In this document: positions 1 through 6,690 of the stretch, piece by piece
Layout of the letters: every line of letters begins with the position of its first letter
Numbering within the stretch: the first letter of the stretch is position 1
From: Anaerolineales bacterium
GTDB taxonomy: Bacteria; Chloroflexota; Anaerolineae; Anaerolineales; UBA4823
Assembly: GCA_022865865.1 (NCBI GenBank)
Contig: JALHTN010000214.1
Location: forward strand, 1 to 7,384
Length of the DNA stretch: 7,384 nt
Direction of reading: 5' to 3'
The notes under the pieces: model-generated
Seen by the model: the letters and a program-made list of their open reading frames with translations, nothing else
What the model was told of the DNA's origin: nothing
Database searches by the model: none
Program-made: the position numbers and the translations under genes

Positions 1-1
1 A

Positions 2-586
2 GGATTGTGGAGCAATGCTCCAAACAATTATGGCTCGAATTGGACTCAACAAAAAGATCTTGCCCGGGCTCGGGATGGCTACCGCTGTCAAGTTTGTGAT
101 CTCATGGAAGATGGACGCGCTCACCATGTCCATCATAAAATCCCTTTCCGGCAATTTAATTCACGAGAAGATGCCAACCGGCTCGATAATTTGATCACGC
201 TTTGCCCTTCCTGTCACCGGCGTGTAGAAACTGTGGTGCGCTTGAGGAGCGGATTATCCGGATTGGCTCATGTGTTGTATAATATCGCCCCGATATTCCT
301 GATGTGCGATTCTCGTGATCTTGGTGTGCATTCAGATCCTCAATCGCCACTTACCGATGGAAACCCCGCCATTGTGCTCTTCGAGCGAATTCCCGCAGGA
401 ATCGGTTTTAGCCAGCGTTTGTTCGAGATTCACTCCAACCTGATCGGAAATGCTCATGATTTAGTCAGCTCGTGTATATGCAACGACGGTTGTCCATCTT
501 GCGTTGGTCCTGCTGGCGAAAATGGTATTGGCGGGAAGCAAGAAACCCTAACTCTCCTATCATTACTGGTTGATAACAACAGTTGA
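2..586 (+). CDS. mrfA: MrfA-like DEAD/DEAH helicase, C-terminal fragment with HNH domain (5' end outside window)
   Basis: This is the carboxyl end of a large helicase of the MrfA (YprA) type. The frame is open to the left edge, so the TTG at 5 is internal and not a start. Counting from that TTG codon, residues 18-75 form an HNH/McrA-like module: Cys28-x2-Cys31, a His-rich strand at 40-44, Asn62-Leu in the Asn-Leu-x2-Leu-Cys stretch, and Cys67-x2-Cys70-His71. Residues 80-188 are the DUF1998-type tail, with GLSGLAHVL, FLMCDSRDLG, an IPAGIGFS loop and a zinc-binding Cys157-x-Cys159-x3-Cys163-x2-Cys166 cluster. B. subtilis MrfA is a 3'-5' ATP-dependent DNA helicase that works with the MrfB exonuclease in mitomycin C repair, and an mrfB-like gene follows here after 69 bp. 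The helicase motor itself is not in the window. The family call is strong; the repair role is inferred from the pair. Confidence 0.85.
   Translation, partial: GLWSNAPNNYGSNWTQQKDLARARDGYRCQVCDLMEDGRAHHVHHKIPFRQFNSREDANRLDNLITLCPSCHRRVETVVRLRSGLSGLAHVLYNIAPIFLMCDSRDLGVHSDPQSPLTDGNPAIVLFERIPAGIGFSQRLFEIHSNLIGNAHDLVSSCICNDGCPSCVGPAGENGIGGKQETLTLLSLLVDNNS
71..226 (+). other. HNH (McrA-like) nuclease module inside the MrfA tail
   Basis: The segment has the ordered signature of a zinc-stabilised beta-beta-alpha-metal HNH fold: a CxxC knuckle, a His-Val-His-His strand leading into Lys-Ile-Pro, an Asn-Leu-x2-Leu turn, then a second CxxC followed at once by His. All expected metal and catalytic residues are visible, so it is probably active. 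It sits directly ahead of the GLSGLAHVL strand of the DUF1998 tail and in the same frame. It is therefore an embedded domain, not a separate gene. Its biochemical role is not known to me. Confidence 0.85.
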
Positions 587-612
587 ACCTCTTTATTATC
601 AAAAAATATAAA
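583..612 (+). promoter_or_regulatory. Possible sigma-70 promoter between mrfA and mrfB
   Basis: TTGAAC (583-588) and TATAAA (607-612) are separated by 18 bp and match the -35 and -10 consensus at four and five of six positions. The -35 overlaps the helicase stop codon. The surrounding DNA is AT-rich, so a chance match is quite possible. If real, it would let the exonuclease be made without the helicase. Confidence 0.3.
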
Positions 613-655
613 TTCAAGCAGCCATCATTATCTCTTGGTAAATCAACAAATCAGA

Positions 656-1891
656 ATGCCTTCCCTTTCAGAAAAATTAAAAGCTTTGGGTGTCTCGATA
701 GGAACTGAGGGTATCAAACCACCCTCAAATTCAACGAAATTTCCGATCGAAGAGGTTATTGTCAGCGGAGATGAAATCAATACGCCTTTTGGTCAAACGT
801 TTGTGATCAATGAGACATACACTGAAGACCCACGCAAAAAAGATATACCCCTCGTTTTTGCAGCATCTTTAACAAACCTTTCCACCTGGATCGGCGATCC
901 AGGTATCGTTCAGCTGCAACCTGAGGCATTTGCATTCTTGGATACCGAAACTTCAGGTTTAGCGGGGGGCACTGGAACCTATGCTTTTTTGATTGGCATC
1001 GGCAAATTCACACCGGCAGGTTTCCAATTATCTCAGTATTTCATGCGCGATCCATTTGAAGAACCTGCGCAGCTTGCAGCTGTTCAGTCCGCTCTGGTTG
1101 ATTGTGAGGTCCTGGTCACCTATAATGGCAAATCGTTTGATGTACCCCTCTTGAATTCGCGCTACATAGCTAATGGTGAACCCCCTCCATTGAGATCATA
1201 TGCGCACATAGATTTATTACACATCGCGCGCAAATTGTGGCGAGATCGCTTGGAAAGCAGAACTCTTGGTTCGATTGAAGAGCATATTCTAGGGACACCA
1301 CGCACAGAGGAAGATATTCCTGGCTGGATGGTTCCAACCCTTTATTTTGACTATATAAAGTCAGGTGATGCACGTCCAATTTCAAATGTCCTCTACCATA
1401 ACGCCATGGACATCATCTCTCTAGCCAGTTTACTTAATCATGTTTCTACAATTCTTGACGATCCTCGCAGCGGTCTGGTTGAACATGGCATTGATTTGAT
1501 ATCTATGGCAAAAATATTTGAAGATATGGGAGAATATAAATCCGCCGCAGAATGCTTCGCACGCGGTTTGAATTATGAACTGCCTGACAGAATTCGCAAT
1601 CAAGCCTTCCTGCGCTGGTCAATAATGGAAAAACGCCGCAACAATCTCGATAAATCAATCGGTTTGTGGCAGTCTGCCGCAGAATTAAGAGAGGTCTACG
1701 CTCATGAGGAATTAGCAAAGGTATTTGAACACAAATCAAGGGATTACTCCCAGGCGATTTTTTGGACCGAGCTGGCGATCGAAATAATAAATTCTCCTGA
1801 TTACCCAGTCCTCGACCGGGAAATCTGGAGACCAAAATTAGAACATCGTTTGAAGAGACTTCATAGAAAAGTGGTCTCTTCACAAAAGTAA
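656..1891 (+). CDS. mrfB: MrfB-like DEDDh 3'-5' exonuclease with C-terminal TPR-like region
   Basis: The product is a ribonuclease H-fold exonuclease of the MrfB (YprB) family, 411 residues, close to the size of the B. subtilis protein. Numbered from the ATG at 656, the DEDDh set is complete: Asp96 and Glu98 in LDTETSGL, Asp162 in YNGKSFDVPLL, and His248 with Asp252 in YHNAMDI. An IDLLHIARKLW strand lies between. Residues from about 278 to the end are helical and TPR-like (ISMAKIFEDMGEYKSAAECF), as in the family. MrfB degrades DNA with MrfA after mitomycin C damage, in the cytoplasm. The ATG was chosen because MPSLSEKLKALGV is a usual family start. A TTG at 635 would add only seven residues with no conserved match. 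Neither has a good Shine-Dalgarno site. The gene is probably cotranscribed with the helicase gene 69 bp upstream, perhaps with help from an internal promoter at 583-612. Confidence 0.88.
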   Translation: MPSLSEKLKALGVSIGTEGIKPPSNSTKFPIEEVIVSGDEINTPFGQTFVINETYTEDPRKKDIPLVFAASLTNLSTWIGDPGIVQLQPEAFAFLDTETSGLAGGTGTYAFLIGIGKFTPAGFQLSQYFMRDPFEEPAQLAAVQSALVDCEVLVTYNGKSFDVPLLNSRYIANGEPPPLRSYAHIDLLHIARKLWRDRLESRTLGSIEEHILGTPRTEEDIPGWMVPTLYFDYIKSGDARPISNVLYHNAMDIISLASLLNHVSTILDDPRSGLVEHGIDLISMAKIFEDMGEYKSAAECFARGLNYELPDRIRNQAFLRWSIMEKRRNNLDKSIGLWQSAAELREVYAHEELAKVFEHKSRDYSQAIFWTELAIEIINSPDYPVLDREIWRPKLEHRLKRLHRKVVSSQK

Positions 1892-1971
1892 TCACCTTAA
1901 TCTTAATTAGCGATACTCTTATATTATTCCCTATCTGATATCCAATATTTCGTTATGATAGTTACGTTGAT

Positions 1972-1978
1972 GAAAGGA
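1972..1978 (+). promoter_or_regulatory. Ribosome binding site favouring a GTG start for the metallophosphoesterase
   Basis: GAAAGGA lies 9 nt before GTG at 1988, whereas the upstream in-frame ATG codons at 1955 and 1970 have no purine-rich site. The same heptamer with 9 nt spacing precedes the ABC transporter ATG, which supports its use. It decides a start 11 codons inside the longest open frame. Confidence 0.5.
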
Positions 1979-1987
1979 AAAATAACT

Positions 1988-2758
1988 GTGGGGTGGAAGT
2001 TTCACAAACGGTTGGTCGAAATCACAACACATTCGATCATCCTGCCAAATTTGCCAGAGCAGTTTAACGGCTACCGCATAGTACAAATTAGCGATTTCCA
2101 TCTCGGAACCTGGTTAGATACCCATGCAATATTCGAGATAGTTGACCTGGTCAATCAACAAGAACCTGATTTAATCGCTATCACTGGGGATTTCATTAGC
2201 TTTAATCCACCAAATTTTGCACCTGATCTTGTCAGTACGCTATCAAAATTGACTTCGAAAGATGGCGTATATGCAGTTCTGGGAAACCACGACCACTATA
2301 CCGATGCTACCTTGATCCGAAACGTATTAGAGGAATGCAAAATCGTTGAATTACGGAACCGCGTTCATGGAATTCGGCGGGACTCATCCCACTTATTCTT
2401 TGCAGGAATTGACGATTTTATGACCAGACATGCAGATCTTCGATCAGTTATCGAACAAATTCCGAATGATGAGAACACAGTGATCCTCTTAGCCCACGAA
2501 CCTGATTTCGCAGATATTAGTGCCGCCAGCGGGAGATTTGCCATGCAAATATCAGGACATTCGCATGGTGGTCAAATATGCCTACCCTTGTGGGGTAATT
2601 TATATTTGCCACAATTGGGACGCAAATACCCTTCTGGAAGATATTTAGTTCAGGATATGGTGCTTTACACGAATCGCGGCTTAGGAACCAGCTGGTTGAA
2701 ATTCCGCTACAACTGTCCCCCCGAGATCACGGTTTTCCAATTGTGTAACAAAAATTGA
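1988..2758 (+). CDS. Calcineurin-like metallophosphoesterase (YkuE/YaeI type), cytoplasmic
   Basis: This is a dinuclear-metal phosphoesterase of about 256 residues. All five metal-site blocks are present. Counting from the upstream ATG at 1955 they are Asp47-x-His49 (SDFHLG), Gly-Asp79, Gly-Asn111-His112-Asp, His181 (LLAHEPD), and Gly-His202-x-His204 (ISGHSHGGQ). The closing RGLGTSWLKFRYNCPPEI is typical of the YkuE/YaeI group, whose substrates are mostly unproven. Unlike YkuE, there is no Tat signal or membrane anchor, so it should stay in the cytoplasm. Start choice: a GTG at 1988 follows GAAAGGA by 9 nt, the same spacing and motif as for the ABC transporter gene here. ATGs at 1955 and 1970 lack a ribosome site. 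The gene lies 96 bp after mrfB on the same strand and may be its operon partner, but no functional link is shown. Confidence 0.83.
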   Translation: MGWKFHKRLVEITTHSIILPNLPEQFNGYRIVQISDFHLGTWLDTHAIFEIVDLVNQQEPDLIAITGDFISFNPPNFAPDLVSTLSKLTSKDGVYAVLGNHDHYTDATLIRNVLEECKIVELRNRVHGIRRDSSHLFFAGIDDFMTRHADLRSVIEQIPNDENTVILLAHEPDFADISAASGRFAMQISGHSHGGQICLPLWGNLYLPQLGRKYPSGRYLVQDMVLYTNRGLGTSWLKFRYNCPPEITVFQLCNKN

Positions 2759-2838
2759 TCGGAATATCAGACGATTATATGAACTGGTCTTCGGTGACGT
2801 TTGACTAGAAAAAAACATAATTTTGTCTGGATAAATCA

Positions 2839-4002
2839 TCATACAATTGCATCCCAAACCGCGTTAGATATCTCTTGTAAACGGATTTTGTTATCAATAC
2901 TCGATAGAAAGCGGTTACATAGAAACACAACAACCAATCCAGTTCTCTTATCAGCCCAGACCATCGAATTTCGTTGACCATAATGACCAAAGGTATCTAA
3001 ACTGCTGCCCTTGCCCATCCCATCTGGGACATCCGGATATAGGATGCGATCGCCTCCCAGGAAGAAACCATATCCCCATCTGGTGGTTCTGTCCAGGGAT
3101 TCGTCAAATCCTTCATACCCGAGGGATGTTGCGAATTTGACCGTTTCAGTTTCCAAGAATCGGCTTCTGGCATATTCTCCATTATTGAGCAGCATTTGAT
3201 AGAAGACCGCTATTTCCCTCGCAGTACTATGTAAGGAAGCGGCAGGAACAAGCGAACCACGTACGCGTTCAGAATTAAAAATCCAGGCCACAATTTGATG
3301 GTCAATAGTTCCAGACGATAAACGAGAGAAACGATTCTTCTGAAAATCTGCCACTCTCATGCTGGTATGTGTTAATCCAAGCGGGGTGAGGAACTCTCTT
3401 TGCAGGTATTCATCCACAGGTAATCCGGTGACCCGGTAAATGACCTCACCCAGGATAAATCCGTAATTGAGCAATTGATATCCAGTTTTGCTTCCTGGGA
3501 TAAAGTCTGGTTTCTGTTTGGCGAGATCATCAATTATTTTGTTCCAATCCGAGATATTTAGGATTTGATAGATTAACCTATTTTTTGACAATCCAGTCTG
3601 GTGTAATAAAACTTGTTTGATAGTAATTTCTTCTTTTCCCAGACATGAGAATTCAGGCCAGTAAATTCCGACCGGATCATCCAGATTAATCACCTTCTCC
3701 TCGATTAACTTAAAAATGCAGGCACTCGTAAATGGTTTGGTTAATGAGAAAGTCAGGAATTGGGTCTCGGGGGATATTGGAAATTTCTTGCTCGCATCTG
3801 AATATCCTCCACAGCGATCAAGGAGAACCTGCCCAAATCTCAATACTACCAATTGGGCTCCAAGGTGGAGTCCATCCCGAATTTGGTGGTCGAAAACGTT
3901 ATTTATTCTTTCAAGTCCATCCTCAGTCATACCCAAATCAGGCCAATTTTGCTCACCTGGAAAATCAATGGGCTGCAAGGTGGACGGATTGTTTATACTC
4001 AT
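2839..4002 (-). CDS. Serine hydrolase, class C beta-lactamase / EstB-like esterase family
   Basis: The 387-residue protein has the penicillin-binding-protein-like fold of class C beta-lactamases, DD-peptidases and EstB-type esterases (Pfam Beta-lactamase). The nucleophile motif is Ser86-Leu-Thr-Lys89 in FSLTKPFTSA. The second-motif tyrosine is probably Tyr175 in GYQLLNYGFILGEVIYRVTG. The third motif is His340-Tyr-Gly342 in TFGHYGQRNSMVW, an HxG in place of the KTG of true beta-lactamases. That pattern points to an esterase or peptidase activity more than drug resistance; the substrate cannot be told from sequence. No signal peptide is evident at the start, which suggests a cytoplasmic location. 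It starts with ATG 33 bp after the nitroreductase stop, so it is probably the second gene of that operon, and it has only a weak ribosome site. It converges with the metallophosphoesterase gene. Confidence 0.85.
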   Translation of the reverse strand: MSINNPSTLQPIDFPGEQNWPDLGMTEDGLERINNVFDHQIRDGLHLGAQLVVLRFGQVLLDRCGGYSDASKKFPISPETQFLTFSLTKPFTSACIFKLIEEKVINLDDPVGIYWPEFSCLGKEEITIKQVLLHQTGLSKNRLIYQILNISDWNKIIDDLAKQKPDFIPGSKTGYQLLNYGFILGEVIYRVTGLPVDEYLQREFLTPLGLTHTSMRVADFQKNRFSRLSSGTIDHQIVAWIFNSERVRGSLVPAASLHSTAREIAVFYQMLLNNGEYARSRFLETETVKFATSLGYEGFDESLDRTTRWGYGFFLGGDRILYPDVPDGMGKGSSLDTFGHYGQRNSMVWADKRTGLVVVFLCNRFLSSIDNKIRLQEISNAVWDAIV

Positions 4003-4035
4003 TTGTTTCTCGATTTCAGGAATAAAACCTACTAT

Positions 4036-4563
4036 TTAATTGACAGCATCAGTTTCCCAAGATTCAAATGAGACTAATTCCTCCAGGGTTTTTCGCTCTT
4101 TTTCACCTGGAGACCCAGCGGGGTAGCCGAGGGACATGAAGGCAATTGGTTCAGCATTTTGAGGGATTCGCAATATCTTGCGTGCTGATTCAACATTAAA
4201 AGAAGCCACCCAGCAGGTCCCCAACCCCAGATCAGCAGCAGCTAGGCTGATATGATCCAAAACAATGGCTACGTCGACATCAATATAGGATTTGCCATCT
4301 GCCCGGACCCAACCCAGCTCAGGGATTCCGCAAGCACAAATCAAGATCGGTGCACTTGAAAACCATTCCCGGTCATAGATCTTTTTGATTTCTTCTCTTT
4401 TATCTTCTGTGTGGATTACAATTAGCTTGAATGGTTGCCGATTTGCAGCTGTGGGTGCGAATTGTGCCGCTAATAATATCTGGTTCAGCAATTTTGGATC
4501 AACTTTTTCAGGCGTATATTCTCTGACACTAAAACGATTTCGTAGAAGTTTTTGAAAATTCAC
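4036..4563 (-). CDS. Small nitroreductase-family flavoprotein
   Basis: The 175-residue product is an FMN-dependent NAD(P)H oxidoreductase of the nitroreductase superfamily, which usually works as a homodimer in the cytoplasm. FMN-contact motifs are visible: NRFSVREYTPE at the start (Arg10, Ser12, Arg14), FAPTAANRQPFK (residues 35-46, with Asn41 and Gln43), and DLGLGTCWVASF (111-122), with FMSLGYPAG near the end. The short length and Cys117-Trp in the third motif fit the compact branch common in anaerobes. The physiological substrate is unknown. Start is GTG, supported by a strong GAGGAG ribosome site 6 nt upstream. It is the first gene of a two-gene minus-strand unit and is divergent from the ABC transporter gene. 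Family confidence is high, function low. Confidence 0.88.
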   Translation of the reverse strand: MNFQKLLRNRFSVREYTPEKVDPKLLNQILLAAQFAPTAANRQPFKLIVIHTEDKREEIKKIYDREWFSSAPILICACGIPELGWVRADGKSYIDVDVAIVLDHISLAAADLGLGTCWVASFNVESARKILRIPQNAEPIAFMSLGYPAGSPGEKERKTLEELVSFESWETDAVN

Positions 4564-4569
4564 GGATGA

Positions 4570-4575
4570 CTCCTC
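4570..4575 (-). promoter_or_regulatory. Strong ribosome binding site for the nitroreductase GTG start
   Basis: On the minus strand GAGGAG sits 6 nt before the GTG at 4563. It is the best Shine-Dalgarno match in the window and fixes a non-ATG start. Confidence 0.75.
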
Positions 4576-4593
4576 AGTTTGGGTTAATCTAGA

Positions 4594-4599
4594 ATTATA
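4594..4599 (-). promoter_or_regulatory. -10 element for the nitroreductase-serine hydrolase operon
   Basis: A perfect TATAAT on the minus strand lies 30 bp before the GTG start, which would give a leader of roughly 25 nt containing the strong ribosome site. No good -35 hexamer is visible 16-18 bp upstream, so it may depend on an activator or on a relaxed -35. Confidence 0.45.
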
Positions 4600-4620
4600 A
4601 TCATTTCCAAGACATTTTGT

Positions 4621-4649
4621 TTGATGTAAAGAAATATTCTATATATTTT
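4621..4649 (+). promoter_or_regulatory. Possible promoter for the ABC transporter gene
   Basis: TTGATG (4621-4626), a 17-bp spacer and TATTTT (4644-4649) match consensus at four of six positions each, about 55 bp ahead of the ATG. The region is very AT-rich, so the match could be chance. Confidence 0.3.
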
Positions 4650-4687
4650 CCGATTTTACACGCTAAAGATTATTGAACTCGATTCAC

Positions 4688-4694
4688 GAAAGGA
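4688..4694 (+). promoter_or_regulatory. Ribosome binding site of the ABC transporter gene
   Basis: GAAAGGA ends 9 nt before the ATG at 4704 and confirms that start. Confidence 0.65.
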
Positions 4695-4703
4695 TAAATT
4701 CAT

Positions 4704-6602
4704 ATGCACGGTGGTGGTTGGTGGGCCTTAATTGGGGCAGATGAAACCAAAGGAAAAGCCAAAGTTGATCGTAAACTCCTAAGTCGCATTTTGGAATATG
4801 CCCGTCCTTATTGGGGAAATCTTTCAATTGTGCTGGTAGTGATCATCGTAATCTCTTTCATCGAGCTGGTTCCTCCACTGATTTTTCGCAGATTAATCGA
4901 CGTTGTTATTCCATCGAATGATTTTAGGCAGCTTACTATATTGGCACTCGCGATGATCGCAATACCTATTCTAAGCGGGTTAATTGGAATCATAGAAAGA
5001 TATTTCAGCGCTAAAGCCGGGGAAGGTATCATCTTTGATTTACGCCAAGAAATGTATGATCATATTCAGCGAATGTCCCTCCGATTTTTCACCAACACAC
5101 GTTCAGGTGAAATCGTTTCTCGATTCAATAGTGATGTTGTGGGAGCACAAAACGCGATCACGGGTACCTTACCCAGTATCATCACAAATTCAGTGACATT
5201 AATTTCCACTTTAGTCGTGATGATCTCGATCGACGCTCGATTAACGCTGCTTTCGGTTGCTGTGCTACCATTATTTCTCTTACCAACCCGAAGGGTTGCC
5301 CGTATCCTGCGAGATATCCGTCGCAAAGCGATGGAATACAATGCAGATTTAAGCAGCTTGATCACCGAAACATTGGGCATAAACGGCGCTTTATTGGTTA
5401 AAACATTCGGCAGACAACACCAGGAGTCAGATCGATTCCGAAATATTAATCAAAATGTGCGTGATATAGGGGTCAGGCGAGCATTGGTTGGTCGCTGGTT
5501 TTTCATGGGTTTAGGGATTTCCGGAGCCATCGGAACTGCTTTGATTTACTGGGCAGGTGGTTATCTGGTGATGACCGACGTACTAACGATCGGGACAATC
5601 GTCGCTTTCGCTGCATATCTCACGCGCCTCTATGGACCGATCTCTTCACTCACCAATGTCCAGGTCGATTTTGCCACCTCGATGGTTAGTTTTGAAAGGG
5701 TATTTGAATATCTCGATTTACCAATTGAAATCCAGGATGAACCGGACGCAAGGAAATTCTCCAATGTTGATGGCCGGGTTAGCTTCGAGAATGTTTCCTT
5801 CAGTTACACAGAGAAAGAAAATCTTAAGGAAAAAATATCGGATTCCAATTTTTCGCATCCAGCCGATGAAGATTTGAATGAAACTTCTGGATTTGATATT
5901 TCCGAACGCTGGGCGCTTAAGGATGTAACCTTTGATATATTACCTGGAGAATTGGCTGCCTTGGTTGGCTACTCCGGAGCAGGTAAAACTACCATCACTT
6001 ATCTGCTTCCCAGATTATATGAAGCAACAGGTGGCAGAATTACTATTGATGATATTGATATCAGCCAGGTAACCCAAGAATCGCTTGCTAATCAGATCGG
6101 AATAGTAACCCAGGAAACTTATCTATTTCATGATACCATCGAAGCCAATCTCTGCTATGCAGACCCCTCTGCTGAACAGGATCAGCTCGAGGCTGCCTGT
6201 CGTGCCGCAAACATACATGAATTCATTCAAGAAATGCCGGATGGCTATAAGACAGTGGTCGGAGAAAGAGGCTACCGGCTCAGCGGTGGAGAAAAACAGC
6301 GACTGGCCATTGCTCGTGTGATCCTCAAAGATCCACGCATCCTAATCCTCGATGAAGCCACCTCCCATCTAGATTCTTATAACGAGTCATTGATCCAAGC
6401 GGCACTTACCCCGTTGATGTCTGGAAGAACCAGCTTGGTTATTGCACATCGCCTATCTACAATCCTGGCAGCAGATAAGATACTTGTTCTCCATCAAGGC
6501 AGGCTCATTGAACAAGGGAATCACAGCACATTATTAGCTTATGGTGGCTTGTACGCGGAGCTTTACGAAACTCAATTTATGAGTGATGTTTCCGAAAACT
6601 AA
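4704..6602 (+). CDS. ABC exporter half-transporter (MsbA/LmrA/BmrA-like, fused membrane and ATPase domains)
   Basis: The 632-residue protein has a type I exporter membrane domain (about residues 38-325, six predicted helices near 40-60, 78-98, 155-175, 178-195, 263-283 and 290-306) followed by an ATPase domain. The ATPase motifs are complete: A-loop Tyr368, Walker A GYSGAGKTT (422-430), Q-loop Gln470, signature LSGGE (526-530), Walker B ILILD with catalytic Glu551, D-loop SHLD, and switch His582. It should therefore hydrolyse ATP and could act as a homodimer in the inner membrane. The substrate (lipid, peptide or drug) cannot be told from sequence. A polar, acidic stretch of about 25 extra residues lies between the A-loop and the ALKDVTF strand. 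The start is fixed by GAAAGGA. The gene stands alone between a divergent operon and a glycosyltransferase gene 88 bp downstream. Confidence 0.92.
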   Translation: MHGGGWWALIGADETKGKAKVDRKLLSRILEYARPYWGNLSIVLVVIIVISFIELVPPLIFRRLIDVVIPSNDFRQLTILALAMIAIPILSGLIGIIERYFSAKAGEGIIFDLRQEMYDHIQRMSLRFFTNTRSGEIVSRFNSDVVGAQNAITGTLPSIITNSVTLISTLVVMISIDARLTLLSVAVLPLFLLPTRRVARILRDIRRKAMEYNADLSSLITETLGINGALLVKTFGRQHQESDRFRNINQNVRDIGVRRALVGRWFFMGLGISGAIGTALIYWAGGYLVMTDVLTIGTIVAFAAYLTRLYGPISSLTNVQVDFATSMVSFERVFEYLDLPIEIQDEPDARKFSNVDGRVSFENVSFSYTEKENLKEKISDSNFSHPADEDLNETSGFDISERWALKDVTFDILPGELAALVGYSGAGKTTITYLLPRLYEATGGRITIDDIDISQVTQESLANQIGIVTQETYLFHDTIEANLCYADPSAEQDQLEAACRAANIHEFIQEMPDGYKTVVGERGYRLSGGEKQRLAIARVILKDPRILILDEATSHLDSYNESLIQAALTPLMSGRTSLVIAHRLSTILAADKILVLHQGRLIEQGNHSTLLAYGGLYAELYETQFMSDVSEN

Positions 6603-6644
6603 GTGGCTATGCGCATTTACTTGTCCAGAATATAGCACCCTCTA

Positions 6645-6673
6645 AATGATATAATTTTATTTCTGCTATCATT
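6645..6673 (+). repeat. Inverted repeat over the -10 region (possible operator)
   Basis: AATGATA (6645-6651) and TATCATT (6667-6673) are perfect 7-bp inverted arms with a 15-bp spacer. Arm centres are 22 bp apart, about two helical turns, as for a dimeric repressor. The left arm overlaps the TATAAT at 6650-6655, so binding there would block transcription. No regulator gene is nearby, and the arms are AT-rich. Confidence 0.35.
6650..6655 (+). promoter_or_regulatory. -10 element ahead of the glycosyltransferase gene
   Basis: A perfect TATAAT lies 35 bp before the TTG start, giving a leader of about 30 nt. The nearest -35-like hexamer, TTGTCC at 6621, is 23 bp away and too distant for a standard sigma-70 promoter. 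The hexamer overlaps one arm of an inverted repeat. Confidence 0.4.
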
Positions 6674-6690
6674 CTCCTCGGGAAGAGAAT
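6671..6690 (+). repeat. Small hairpin abutting the TTG start of the glycosyltransferase gene
   Basis: ATTCTC (6671-6676) and GAGAAT (6685-6690) are perfect inverted arms with an 8-nt loop. The right arm ends at the base before the TTG and covers the only purine-rich stretch (GGAAGAG) that could bind the ribosome. The stem could lower translation. The left arm shares ATT (6671-6673) with the larger inverted repeat, so the two pairings exclude each other. Confidence 0.35.

Noticed and set aside
5..586. A stand-alone small HNH protein starting at the TTG at position 5.
   Set aside because: The frame is open to the left edge, the TTG has no ribosome site in view, and the product ends with a DUF1998 tail that normally belongs to a large helicase.
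635..655. TTG at 635 as the start of the exonuclease gene.
   Set aside because: It adds seven non-conserved residues and has no Shine-Dalgarno site; the ATG at 656 gives the usual family N-terminus.
1170..1895. Minus-strand open frames of 71 and 130 codons opposite mrfB.
   Set aside because: They lie wholly or almost wholly antisense to a well-supported gene, resemble no family I know, and have biased composition typical of shadow frames.
2784..2815. Hairpin CTGGTC / GACTAG followed by an A-run in the convergent gap, as a terminator.
   Set aside because: The A-run follows on the plus strand, and the T-run precedes the stem on the minus strand, so neither direction has stem-then-T. The stem includes a G-T pair and is weak.
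2765..2833. Near-inverted pair TATCAGAC / GTCTGGATA bracketing the convergent gap.
   Set aside because: The arms need a one-base bulge and are 52 bp apart; this is within what chance gives in a short gap, and there are no target-site duplications to suggest an inserted element.
2839..4002. Calling the serine hydrolase an antibiotic-resistance beta-lactamase.
   Set aside because: The third motif is HxG instead of KTG and there is no signal peptide, which fits EstB-like esterases or peptidases better.
3716..4071. Three overlapping plus-strand frames (72-107 codons) opposite the serine hydrolase start.
   Set aside because: They overlap one another in different frames on the strand opposite a clear gene, with no family motifs.
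4631..4650. AT-rich imperfect palindrome GAAATAT / ATATTTTC as an operator.
   Set aside because: The arms do not match exactly and the sequence is low-complexity AT, so there is little support.
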